64,000 nt of DNA from Nematostella vectensis (taxonomy: Eukaryota > Cnidaria > Anthozoa > Actiniaria > Edwardsiidae), in contig NC_064044.1 of the NCBI RefSeq assembly GCF_932526225.1, positions 5,792,747-5,856,746 on the forward strand. The letters run 5' to 3'. A program made the translations under genes and the position numbers. Positions 30,155 through 39,830 of this stretch are shown here, in pieces (position 1 is the stretch's first letter; the number at the start of each line of letters is the position of its first letter). A model generated the notes under the pieces. The model saw nothing but the letters and a program-made list of their open reading frames with translations, was not told the DNA's origin and searched no databases.

Positions 30155-32644
30155 TATAATATATATTTAAAAAATATTGTAACCTGTTATATTTTATTAA
30201 ATATAACTAAATAACCAATAAGTTCTTATGACAATACAATATTTTATTAGGTTGTGCATGATTTTTCATAGCCAAATTGATATATAGATTTAGGCACTGC
30301 CTAAAAGCGGAGCCAGCATAAACACCTTTTGTGTTGACTGATCAAAGGTATTATTGGGGGATCTAGGATCCTGCTCTCTACTGAGATTTATTTATTGTAC
30401 CAACCAAATGGATCCAGGCCTTATTCAATAATTCAAATTATGCAGTACATCAAAGTTAACAAACACAATTCCTGGTGTGGATATGGCTGTCAAAATTGTC
30501 AAGAGTCTAATGGTAAATTCTTATGTCCCATCATAGAAGTTCCATTATGAATATCTATTTTTTAAAACAAAACAATACTCCCACAAGCTTCGCCCTTGTG
30601 CAGAAAATGTCATGGAAGTAACAGAATTCCAAAGATTCAAAATAATATATTTAGACTGTTTAGATGCCATACTGTGATTTTTATGTATTGATTTAGTGGC
30701 ATTTCTCTCTTTCATTGGACCGAATATTCAGAAAAATGTCTGGAAATTAAAATCCAAAAAATATATCTACTTTCATGCATTACATATTGGTGCAACCCAC
30801 TTTACCATATAGTGGCCTTGTTGTTGGTGGCCTACTCCCAAATGAATGCAATTAAGAAAAAACAGATTGAAAATGCTAACTTCTAATTTCAAACCAAACC
30901 CTTTCATTGATCTATGTTTGGGGTAGAGAGGAATCAAAGAATATCAAATGACTAAAAAATAATCGATGGGAGAGAAGAGAAAAAGTGAATTGACTCAACT
31001 TGAAAGGTTTGGTGAAAAAAATATCAAAGTAATGAAAATAATTTGATTGAGCATTTCTTGACATTTCCCCTTTCCCATTATCTTAACCCTTTCACCACCA
31101 CAGGCCTCTAAAGAGGCCATGTCTTTGCTATCCAAGCTATGTGAACAGAATTCTATTATTGAAAACGAACAAGGTTGTTGCTAGTGTTATAAAGTTTAAG
31201 TATCTTGCCCTAAAAAACCCTTCCCCTTAATAAAAGTTCCATTAATGTACATTTGTAAAGCTACATTCTGACAAGCTTTGTTCTTGCGAAGAACAATGGA
31301 TAAAACAGGATTTCAAAGATGGAATATAGTGTCAGATACAATTTTAGATAAGATGCAATGCTGAAGATTTAATGTACCATTTTAAGTGGTGATTTTCCAT
31401 CCCCATTGGAATTAATATCTACAAATATACATCCAGTAATGCATTATATTTTGGTGTTTTGAGAAACCCTGGATCTAACTATTCCAATGAAATAAATCTA
31501 AACATTTAAAATAAATGTAATGGGCAAAATCCTAAAAAGAAAATAGAAGTGAAATTAATAAATGAAAATTTCTAATTTAAAAATCAAATCTGTTCATTAA
31601 TTTATTTTTGGTGTAGAGGGGAAATAGCAAAGAGCATCAATTGCATAAAAATAGTCAACAGGGAGAAGAAAAAGGAAGAAATATGACTCTTCCTTAAATG
31701 TTTGAAAAGAAAATATAATAACAATAATGTGATAATTATATTCAGTACTTTTCTAAAATATCCCCTTTCCCATTATCTTTAGGTTGATAGAAAACTGTTT
31801 TCTTTACAGATTTATTATTTAAAAAGCAAAAGTTTGTTTTTAGTTTTATAATATATAAGTATCTTGTTCTAAAAAAAAACTATGAGTGTGTACTGCTGAA
31901 TCACATAGTAATGAACTAGTCATTTGCGCCCCCTCCCTTATGGTCCCGCAGAAGTCAGGGGTTAATGTGGGGTTTTAGACCACTTTTTAACCAGAATATG
32001 TCAAGAGGGGTGGTGGTATTGACTGTTTTTGACTCTTAACTTGGAAACAGGCTTTTATTAAAGTTTAATCCCCCACCCTTCCCTGGGACCATGGGTGTGG
32101 GGGTATCAAATGACTAGTGAATAAGAACATCCTACTGTTCTCCTCAAGACATGATTTTTAATTCTCATGTCTTCCAGTCTTTAGCATTCATCTTGGCCCT
32201 CAGGTAGTTCCTGGTTCATAAAAGATTGAAAACAATTATTTATTATTTCTTTCAAAACATTCTTTTTATCAAGCCATTTATAATCTAACTAATTTTCCAC
32301 AACTATTTGAAAAAAAATGAACACATGAGATGCAAGATGCAGACAATAACAACAATACATATTGAAAATAGGTTTTTTCTTAATCCTCGGTAAGGAAAAT
32401 TTCTCTTGTAAGTTGAAAAAGCTGCTGTATCTTCTAAGGATATGTATCTTCTTAGGACTAAGAGCACAGGATATAAAGACAAGAACGGTCTTCTTTAGCA
32501 GTATTTGACAAATGCAACACGATATTGGTTAGCCTTTATGAAATATCTCAACACAATCAATCTGCCCTGAGGAAGACTTATTAAAGACGAATTCCAGTTT
32601 TTGTTGTATTGTATTTTATTCAACACAATCGAGAATATAGATAA

Positions 32645-32826
32645 TGTTATAAGTTCAGATCCTCACGATTATGCTTTCAATTCGTGGTTTAATTCAACTA
32701 ATATTTCTCAAAATCTAAATTACAACTAACTCCGAGCTTCAACGAGGAACCAGCCCCTACGGGGGGTCCCAATCAAACATCAGGGGCCACAGGGAACCCA
32801 AGGAGGGCAATATACATATTACAACA
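32645..32826 (-). repeat. 3' LTR of gypsy element 2
   Basis: 182 bp, next to GATAA on the outside and the polypurine tract on the inside. 181 of 182 positions match the other LTR. Confidence 0.95.
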
Positions 32827-32883
32827 TCTCCCCCCTTTCAAAACTTCAATAAATGTTCAAAAAAAAACCAAAAAAAAATGTTC

Positions 32884-35800
32884 TTAACATTGTTCAATAA
32901 GTCTTTGTGGCTTCTTCACTTCACGACCAGCTCTTGTTCTGATGGGTGAATGTGCTTCTGTTTCTCTCTGATCTTCCTGTACTTTCAATGGACTTGGCGG
33001 TTCATTGATCTGCGCATTCCTAGCGACCACTTGAGGTTGAGGACTCATGTATGTGGGAGCCACTGGCATCTTCGGATTCATGGGTGTGTCCTTCGGGACA
33101 GAAATGATGTGCCTTCGATTTCTTCGAAATACACGTCCTTTCTCATCTTCAACTACATATGACCTTGGCAGGACTTCTGCTTTACACCATTCTTTATCTT
33201 TGTTTACACGAACTCTAACTTTGTCCCCAACTTCCAAAGGGGGAAGGTCCCGGCTGTGTTGATCATAGCTCATCTGTGAACTTGCTTGTCGATGGGCTAA
33301 TGCTTTTACCACTCTGTGAGGGTCTACTGGGTGAGGTACCAACAAACGTCGATGGGTAGGTAGTGTTGAACGTGTACGCCTACTCATGAGTAGTTGGGCA
33401 GGTGAGACACCTATGTCGTCAAAAGGTGTATTTCTATACTTTAATAAACCTTCAAATGGGTCTTTATTCTCTGCTGCTGCTTTCTTAAAGATTCGCTTTG
33501 CAGTCTGGACAGCTCGTTCCGCAGCACCATTGGACTGGGGATACTCGGGTGAGCTGGTTACATGCTGGAATCCCCAAGCTTCTGCAAACTGCTTAAACTC
33601 ATGGGTAGTACTGAAAATATTGCGGGTGTTACTGTATTGTGGGCCATTGTCGCTGATCACTTTGGCTGGAATGCCAAATCTTGCAAAGATTTGCTTCAAG
33701 GTGTTGACAACACACATGGCAGTGGACTGCCGAAGTAGTTCAACTTCAAAATACTTCGAATAGAAATCAACCACAATCAAGTAGGAATGGCCAGCAAATT
33801 CAAAAAGGTCAGTTCCAACAACCTGCCACGGTAGACCTGGAAGGTCATGTGGATGTAGGGTTTCTCTCTGCTGTTGGTTGCGGAATGCATTACAAATCTG
33901 ACATGAACGTACTCGGTCCTTAATATGGGCAGTCATGGAGGGCCAAAAGACATAGTCTCTTGCCAAACTCAGACTCTTACTCTCACCCATGTGTGCTCCA
34001 TGTATATCTTCAAGTACTTCAGCTCTCATGGATCTTGGTACTACAATTCTATCAGATTTGAACAGCAAACCATCTTCAACACTAAGCTCTTCCTTGTAAT
34101 TCCAGTATTCTCTTGCCAGTTCGTCAACCTGATCCTTGTCTTCTGGCCAACCCTCTAGGACATATTCCATTACTACTCTTGAGGTTTCATCGTTACTTGA
34201 TGCATCTCTGAATTTCTTTAATGTGGAATTCTCAATTCCCAGATTTTCAATCAGATTGATTCCAATCACATCCTCTGGTTCACTTACTGGCGTAGTGTCA
34301 GTGAGTGGGGCTCTACTCAAACAATCAGAGATGATTTGTTTCTTGCCTGGGACATATCTCACATCCAAATCATACTTGGTTAGCTTCAGAAGCATTCTCT
34401 GCAATCGTGGTGGGCATTCATTTAGGGGCTTCCTAAAAATTGCCTCCAATGGTTTGTGATCAGTTTCTACAATCACTCTCCTGCCATATACATACGTGTG
34501 GAACTTGTCTGCTCCCCATAGTATAGCTAACAACTCTCTTTCAATGTTAGCATATCTCTGCTCACAAGACGACAAAGTCTTTGAACCAAAGGCAATCGGC
34601 TTACCCTCTTGGATGATGACTGCACCAAGGCCAGTGCTACTCGCATCTACATTCAGAATGGTCTGTTTGTGATTGTCAAAATAGGCCAACACTGGTGCAT
34701 GGGTGATCACAGCTTTGAGCTTCTCGAATGCCTCTTGTTGAGGCTTCTCCCAGGTGAAAACTGCTACTTGCTGGGTCAGCTGGGAGATTGGGCCTTGCAG
34801 ATCAGCTTTGTGTTCAATGAACTTGTCCAAGTAGTTGATTTTTCCTAAGAATCGCTGCACGCCATCTTTGTCTGATGGGGGTGGCATCTCACTAATTGCA
34901 CGCACTTTCTCAGGATCTGGTTTCAAACCCTCGGATGTGAACACATGTCCGACATAGCTTACTTCTGGAACTCGAAGCTTGATCTTCTTTGGATTAAATT
35001 TCAGGCCCACCTCTCTGCTTCTTTCAAGTACTGCTATCATCTTCCTATCAACATCACTTATATCTTTTCCATGGATTAAAAAATCATCAACAATTATTTC
35101 AACTGCAACTCCAGTGAAGAGCCTGTCCATCTCTCGTTGGTATATCTCAGGAGCAGATGAAATTCCAAATGGCAGCCGTGTAAATCTATACCGTCCCCAA
35201 GGTGTGTTGAATGTCAGAAGTTTCGAGCTTTCCTCATCTACCTCCACCTGCCAGTATCCACTGCATGCATCCAGTGTGGTGAACATTGTAGCTCCAGAAA
35301 GGCGATTGGCAACTTGCTCAACAGTGACCATGGGGTAGTGTGGCCTCTTGAGGGCCTTATTCAGATCCCTGGGATCGATGCAGATACGGACACTGTCTTT
35401 AGATGGTGGGTTGGCTCTGTCCTTCTCTTTTCGTTTGTCAACAACCAACATTGAAGACACCCACGGTGTGTGCTCTTCTTCTTTAACGATAATCCCATCT
35501 TGTTCCATCTCTTGGAGTTTTTCTCTTGTCGGTTCAAGCAGGGATATGGGGATCTTCCTAGGGGGGTGGACTACTGCAGGCACTGATGGATCTATCTCTA
35601 GGTGTACCTTGTTTGGCAGTCTTCCCGGTTTGTTACTAAAACAATCTTGGTACTGGGATAGAACCGGATCTTCTACCAACAATTCTGCATTCGGCTTGTT
35701 GCCATTCCCTTGTGTGGTCTCCTCGGCCAGTCTTTCTGGTGTGTCTATCAGGTCAAGATTCATAAACTTGAGCACCTCTAAGTCTAGGCAGGCTTCACAA

Positions 35801-36093
35801 CTCAACAGGGGTGTAAACTCTCCATGCACAACAAGGTACAGCAGATCTATTTTTCGGTTCTTGTACTGGGTTGGAAGGCAAACACATCCAACAGGATGAA
35901 TTGCCTTGTCTGCGAGCCATCCTTTAAGAGGCTGATGAATCTTTCGTAGCGGTTGTGTAGTGATGGCCTTATATACATGATATGGCATCACATTGGCCTC
36001 TGCACCTGTATCAGCTTTGACTTTCACCTCTTTTTGTGCAATCTTAAGGGTAATCACGCTCTTCTTTGTGCTATTGGGGCTGGACAGTCCCAA
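32884..36093 (-). CDS. Pol polyprotein of gypsy element 2 (protease, RT, RNase H, integrase)
   Basis: An open frame of 1069 codons. Domains in order: aspartic protease (KADTGAEANVMP, ~30), reverse transcriptase (YRFTRLPFGISSAPEIYQ and catalytic IIVDDFLIHG, ~350), RNase H (LNVDASSTGLGAV, ETDHKPLEAIF), an integrase zinc finger (H...H...CQIC) and a DDE catalytic core (GTDLFEF, VISDNGPQYSN, SNGAAERAV), plus a basic C-terminal tail. It overlaps gag by 23 bp in the +1 frame relative to gag, so expression probably needs a frameshift or reinitiation near 36071-36093. It resembles the K02A2.6-like Pol proteins common in cnidarian genomes. Confidence 0.95.
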   Translation of the reverse strand: MGLSSPNSTKKSVITLKIAQKEVKVKADTGAEANVMPYHVYKAITTQPLRKIHQPLKGWLADKAIHPVGCVCLPTQYKNRKIDLLYLVVHGEFTPLLSCEACLDLEVLKFMNLDLIDTPERLAEETTQGNGNKPNAELLVEDPVLSQYQDCFSNKPGRLPNKVHLEIDPSVPAVVHPPRKIPISLLEPTREKLQEMEQDGIIVKEEEHTPWVSSMLVVDKRKEKDRANPPSKDSVRICIDPRDLNKALKRPHYPMVTVEQVANRLSGATMFTTLDACSGYWQVEVDEESSKLLTFNTPWGRYRFTRLPFGISSAPEIYQREMDRLFTGVAVEIIVDDFLIHGKDISDVDRKMIAVLERSREVGLKFNPKKIKLRVPEVSYVGHVFTSEGLKPDPEKVRAISEMPPPSDKDGVQRFLGKINYLDKFIEHKADLQGPISQLTQQVAVFTWEKPQQEAFEKLKAVITHAPVLAYFDNHKQTILNVDASSTGLGAVIIQEGKPIAFGSKTLSSCEQRYANIERELLAILWGADKFHTYVYGRRVIVETDHKPLEAIFRKPLNECPPRLQRMLLKLTKYDLDVRYVPGKKQIISDCLSRAPLTDTTPVSEPEDVIGINLIENLGIENSTLKKFRDASSNDETSRVVMEYVLEGWPEDKDQVDELAREYWNYKEELSVEDGLLFKSDRIVVPRSMRAEVLEDIHGAHMGESKSLSLARDYVFWPSMTAHIKDRVRSCQICNAFRNQQQRETLHPHDLPGLPWQVVGTDLFEFAGHSYLIVVDFYSKYFEVELLRQSTAMCVVNTLKQIFARFGIPAKVISDNGPQYSNTRNIFSTTHEFKQFAEAWGFQHVTSSPEYPQSNGAAERAVQTAKRIFKKAAAENKDPFEGLLKYRNTPFDDIGVSPAQLLMSRRTRSTLPTHRRLLVPHPVDPHRVVKALAHRQASSQMSYDQHSRDLPPLEVGDKVRVRVNKDKEWCKAEVLPRSYVVEDEKGRVFRRNRRHIISVPKDTPMNPKMPVAPTYMSPQPQVVARNAQINEPPSPLKVQEDQRETEAHSPIRTRAGREVKKPQRLIEQC

Positions 36094-36937
36094 GTTCTAC
36101 TGATCCAAAGTATAAGTGTGGATCACCCCCACGATCACCTTGGCCCATACTCTCAACCTGGTTTTCTTGCTCTACTGTGCTGACCGGTGTTTCTTTCTTA
36201 CCCTTAAGAGGACACAACTTTGCAAAGTGTCCCTCTTGTTGGCAATTTCTACATTTCTTTCTTAAGGCAGGACAAATACTTGGTTTTGTGAAACGGTGCT
36301 GAAAACCACAAAACTTACAGGTAGGATTAGGTGCTCTCTCCTTTCCTTGAACTGGGTGTACACTCAATGGCTGCTGTGAACCAGTTGGTGAAGCAAACTT
36401 GAATTTCTGCAACTCAGCAGCTTCATAGGTTCTACAGTAATCATGGGCACTTTGGAGTGTCAAATCTGGCTTTTTCAACAACTCCCCTCTCAACTCATTC
36501 GATAGCACCCCTCCCACGATACGATCTCTGATCAGTGAATCTCTGAGGGTCCCAAACTCACATGTCAACGATAAGCGTTTCAGCTCACTCACGAAATTGT
36601 CCATCCTCTCACCTTCTTTCTGGTTTCTTTGATTAAACACAAGGCGCTCATAGATGACGTTTCTTGCTCCCTGACAGTGTTCCTTGAACTTTCTACACAC
36701 ATCTTCATAAGATTCATTGCTTTCTCCTTCGTTGAAAACAAAATGACTATATTCTTCAATTGCATCTGCTCCAGCACAATTGAGTAGCAAGTTCACCTTT
36801 AACTTGTCAGGTTTCTCATCCTTTCCTTTCGCCACTAGGTAAATTTCGAACTGCATAATAAATTTCCTCCAATTTTCTGAGGCTTGGGCATCCAGCACCA
36901 GTGGACCAGGAGTCCTGTGCGACTCTACTTCTGCCAT
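36071..36937 (-). CDS. Gag protein of gypsy element 2
   Basis: 288 codons from MAEVESHRTPGPLVLDA. The middle resembles retrotransposon capsid proteins (WRKFIMQFEIYL, ERMDNFVSELKRL, RDRIVGGVLS). The C-terminal part has a cysteine cluster (CKFCGFQH...C) and a CX2CX4HX4C nucleocapsid knuckle (CRNCQQEGHFAKLC), which package the element's RNA. It ends 23 bp inside the start of pol. Confidence 0.93.
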   Translation of the reverse strand: MAEVESHRTPGPLVLDAQASENWRKFIMQFEIYLVAKGKDEKPDKLKVNLLLNCAGADAIEEYSHFVFNEGESNESYEDVCRKFKEHCQGARNVIYERLVFNQRNQKEGERMDNFVSELKRLSLTCEFGTLRDSLIRDRIVGGVLSNELRGELLKKPDLTLQSAHDYCRTYEAAELQKFKFASPTGSQQPLSVHPVQGKERAPNPTCKFCGFQHRFTKPSICPALRKKCRNCQQEGHFAKLCPLKGKKETPVSTVEQENQVESMGQGDRGGDPHLYFGSVELGTVQPQ

Positions 36938-37005
36938 AATTTCAATTCTTTTCTCGATATTCTTACCTTGATTCTCGTTAAACTTTTACTTGACTTCTGA
37001 CACCA

Positions 37006-37187
37006 TGTTATAAGTTCAGATCCTCACGATTATGCTTTCAATTCGTGGTTTAATTCAACTAATATTTCTCAAAATCTAAATTACAACTAACTCCGAGCTT
37101 CAACGAGGAACCAGCCCCTACGGGGGGTCCCAATCAAACATCAGGGGCCACAGGAAACCCAAGGAGGGCAATATACATATTACAACA
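37006..37187 (-). repeat. 5' LTR of gypsy element 2
   Basis: 182 bp; the minus-strand transcript would start here. It is directly followed inward by the primer-binding site and flanked outside by GATAA. Confidence 0.95.
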
Positions 37188-37752
37188 GATAAAACGAAGA
37201 ATGTCAAAACAAAACCTGTTATGCTCAAATAATTTGATTACTAAGTTAAGTACTCGCATTCTCAAAGCATACAAAAAGGACAACAAAAAGCCTAATAACT
37301 GTCATATCCTCAATAGACAATACAAATCGTCGTCCGAAACTCACCTTGCATTGTTTTTTTTGGTCGCTTTTTTGTGGTTCTGTTCGCTTTTTAATGTGAA
37401 CTGTTACTTGCTTAAATTTACTAGCTTAAACCAGATAAATCTTGGCGTGAATGAATGTAGATCTCCTCTAGTTGACTTTATCCTTAAGTCACAAAATTTG
37501 AGGCAAAATAAATAATCATCGCATAATCGACAAGGACTTTTTCCCTTGCTCCGTGCTTGTATTTAGTCGCCATTTCGGGGCAGAGTGGGGCCTGGGAGTC
37601 GCGCGGCTGACTGACTGACTGACTGGCTGGCGAGTGACACCACAGGGTACCCGCGCGATGACCACAAAAACCAAGTCGCATACCTATACCATATTTCTAT
37701 GCCTATGGGGCTACGCGCGCGGCCTGCGGCCGCGCTTAGCTCCGCTATCAAT

Positions 37753-38010
37753 GATAAGACACAAGCATAATTTTATACATGAAGACTTTTTAATGAATCA
37801 TTTTATTTTTTCATGTCAATGCAATATTTATATTGTGGTGTGCACAATTTTTCTTAGCCAAATTATAAAGGATAGGACACGAGCCTAACTTTAGAAATGA
37901 ATAATTTTTGAATGATCCATTTTAATTTCCTGTGTCAATACATTATTTTTATTATGGCTTGCACAATTTTTCACAACCAATTATATGTGATAAGACACCA
38001 GCCTAAATAA
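37753..38010 (+). repeat. 118-bp tandem repeat flanking the Helitron-like copy
   Basis: Units start with GATAAGACACAAGC, GATAGGACACGAGC and GATAAGACACCAGC at 37753, 37871 and 37989. A partial unit is recognisable on the other side of the Helitron-like copy (30228-30283), suggesting insertion into the repeat array. Confidence 0.6.
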
Positions 38011-38640
38011 ATGATTTTAAATTAAAAGCCATGATCTCTTAATAATTCAGAATAACACCTTTTTTAACATCATGCATTTTTCCTACTTACGTGTATACAC
38101 CACTTAATAGCAATCCCATACTGCTGGATTTCAGCTTTGACTTTTTCATGTCAAATAATGTTACATAATTTGTACAATGATAATAAAAACAAGCATTTTC
38201 TAAAAGGCACCCATTTGTTAATAAAAGTATTTATTGTCATTCTCGTGCTCAATTTAATTCATTCATCCATCATAATCCTGGGTAGTCTTCCTGGGGGAGT
38301 GGAGGGAGGTAAATATATCAGTTGTTATTGAATACAAAAATTCATTAATTTGATACCCCTAAAGGATAGCAGTATCAGAATAACCATTAAACACCCCCTG
38401 AGGGATAGTAGTTGGGTGAAGTTTATACCCTAAAGATAGAATAATTATCTACACACCATCTACTTTTTTGGAGAGCCAAACCCCAGGGGGTGGGGGTCAT
38501 GGCAGAAATTAGTAATGTACCCAAGACACCAGGAGTTACTTGGAAATGGATATAAAATATAAAAACTACTCCAAAGCTAGTTTGCATCCCCTATATCCAC
38601 AAATTTGCTACAAGTATTGCTGAAAAAGTACATCCACGCA
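38011..38640. other. AT-rich DNA before a Helitron-like 3' end
   Basis: No coding signal and no recognisable 5' terminus. It may be the body of a 5'-lost plus-orientation copy. Confidence 0.35.
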
Positions 38641-38661
38641 GGCTCCGCTTTTAGGCAGTGC
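38641..38661 (+). mobile_element. Helitron-like 3' terminus, isolated
   Basis: The block GGCTCCGCTTTTAGGCAGTG continues CCTAAATCTATAT as at the inverted end near 30282. It is followed by GAT/GTT-rich microsatellite-like DNA (38690-38760). Confidence 0.7.
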
Positions 38662-39088
38662 CTAAATCTATATATTTATGGTTATGTTGATGATGGTGGT
38701 AATGAATGATGATCGTGTTGATAAATTTGGTGAAGTTGATGATGGTGATGAATATGGTTATGTTGAAAATGAGCCTAGTTCTTGCATAGATAATTACTTG
38801 ACCAAATTCACCAAAATATTCACATGATAAGGGGAATCAAAGCAAGCACCCACCAATGAAATTGAGAATTTTTCCCTTTCGGAGGTTTAGTTCCTGCATC
38901 CTCATTATAGTTTTTCTTAAGCAAACAAATAACCAATGCGAAACCATAATGTCGAATAGTTCAGGCGTATTAAAAATATCCGCGGGGGTGATAATTATGA
39001 TAACCATATGGTAGTTGTGGTGATGGTAAAAAAAAGGTGGTGATAATTCAGTTGTGAAGATGGTGATGATCAGTGGATGTCGTGTACC

Positions 39089-39237
39089 GGCAGTAGCGGA
39101 TCTAGGGGGGGAGAGTTTAGGGGGTTTAAACCCCCCTTTTGGCTGCCAGAAAGCCACATGTAACAAAAAATAATTACCCTCTCCCGCTTTGTCACTGAGC
39201 CAAACCCCTCTTTAGCGAAGAGCTAGATCCGACCCTG
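39089..39237. mobile_element. hAT-like MITE
   Basis: Terminal inverted repeats CAGTAGCGGATCTAG and CTAGATCCGACCCTG bound ~149 bp of non-coding sequence. The ends resemble common invertebrate hAT-type miniature elements. An 8-bp target duplication is not clear. Confidence 0.5.
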
Positions 39238-39531
39238 ACCAGGCTCCCTGCTCTTCCCTAAGAACATGACATGACGGAAAAACCTGGAAAACGCGTAATT
39301 CCAGATAGAGAGAGAAGACAAAATTTCTTACAATGGCTATAGGTTCCTTGTATTACGGACTGATTTTCAAAACAAATAACGTGAGGCCGTAGTGCGCATA
39401 ACCAGATTTTGGCTTTTTAAGATAAGTTTTCCTTGATCATCATAAGTTACTAAGTACTCAGAGAAATTCTCCGCCTTATTCGATGTGAAATGGGCTTATT
39501 TGAAGCGTCACGTCATGTTTTTCCGTCATGT

Positions 39532-39830
39532 CTAAGAACACACAACTGACGCATCCTCGCTGTGAGAACAATCATGATTGTGGGTAAATTGGCATGAGAA
39601 CAGGGTAGCCTCACTGCCAGAGCAATAGACATTATCAAACCATATCGGCCCGCTTCCTTGGCCAAAATGAGCTGATGGGTAAACAGAGACTACGGATCCA
39701 TATCCAAGCCATCTACACACGACACGCCCTTCGTTGATGGTCCAATGGTCATCGCACACCGTTCCCAACTGACTATTGTGGAGCACCTCGACACGGCCAT
39801 AAGATCCGTGCGACAGTCTGATCTGAACAA
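39532..39830 (-). CDS. SRCR-domain terminal exon
   Basis: 299 bp after an ATTTAATAG acceptor. It codes for a whole scavenger-receptor cysteine-rich domain with the usual WGTVCDD-like (LGTVCDDHW), VVCRWLGYG and [10 protein letters not shown] segments, and cysteines at CDD, VCRWL, YCSG, FSCQF, HDC and VVCS. The stop directly follows. Confidence 0.92.

Larger units (their letters stand above)
32640..37192 (-). mobile_element. Ty3/gypsy LTR retrotransposon (element 2), apparently intact
   Basis: LTRs of 182 bp at 32645-32826 and 37006-37187 (TGTTATAAG...TTACAACA) differ at one base (ACAGG(G/A)AACC). The target duplication GATAA is seen at 32640-32644 and 37188-37192. The polypurine tract (minus strand AAAGGGGGGAGA) abuts the 3' LTR, and a TGG-starting primer-binding site (TGGTGTCAGAAGTC) directly follows the 5' LTR. 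Separate gag and pol frames are both open. Everything needed for retrotransposition seems to be present. Confidence 0.96.
30294..37746 (-). mobile_element. non-autonomous Helitron-like copy split by gypsy element 2
   Basis: In minus orientation it starts at 37746 with the family 5' end (AGCGGAGC...) and ends at 30294 with the 3' block (inverse of GGCTCCGCTTTTAGGCAGTG). Without the gypsy insert it is ~2.9 kb and has no helicase or Rep coding. Much of its body (30319-32640, resuming 37193-37590) is a diverged match to 59456-62480. Confidence 0.75.

Noticed and set aside
35348-35899. Plus-strand frames opposite the two pol genes (for example 183 codons here)
   Set aside because: They are antisense shadows of well-supported pol frames and show no domains of their own.
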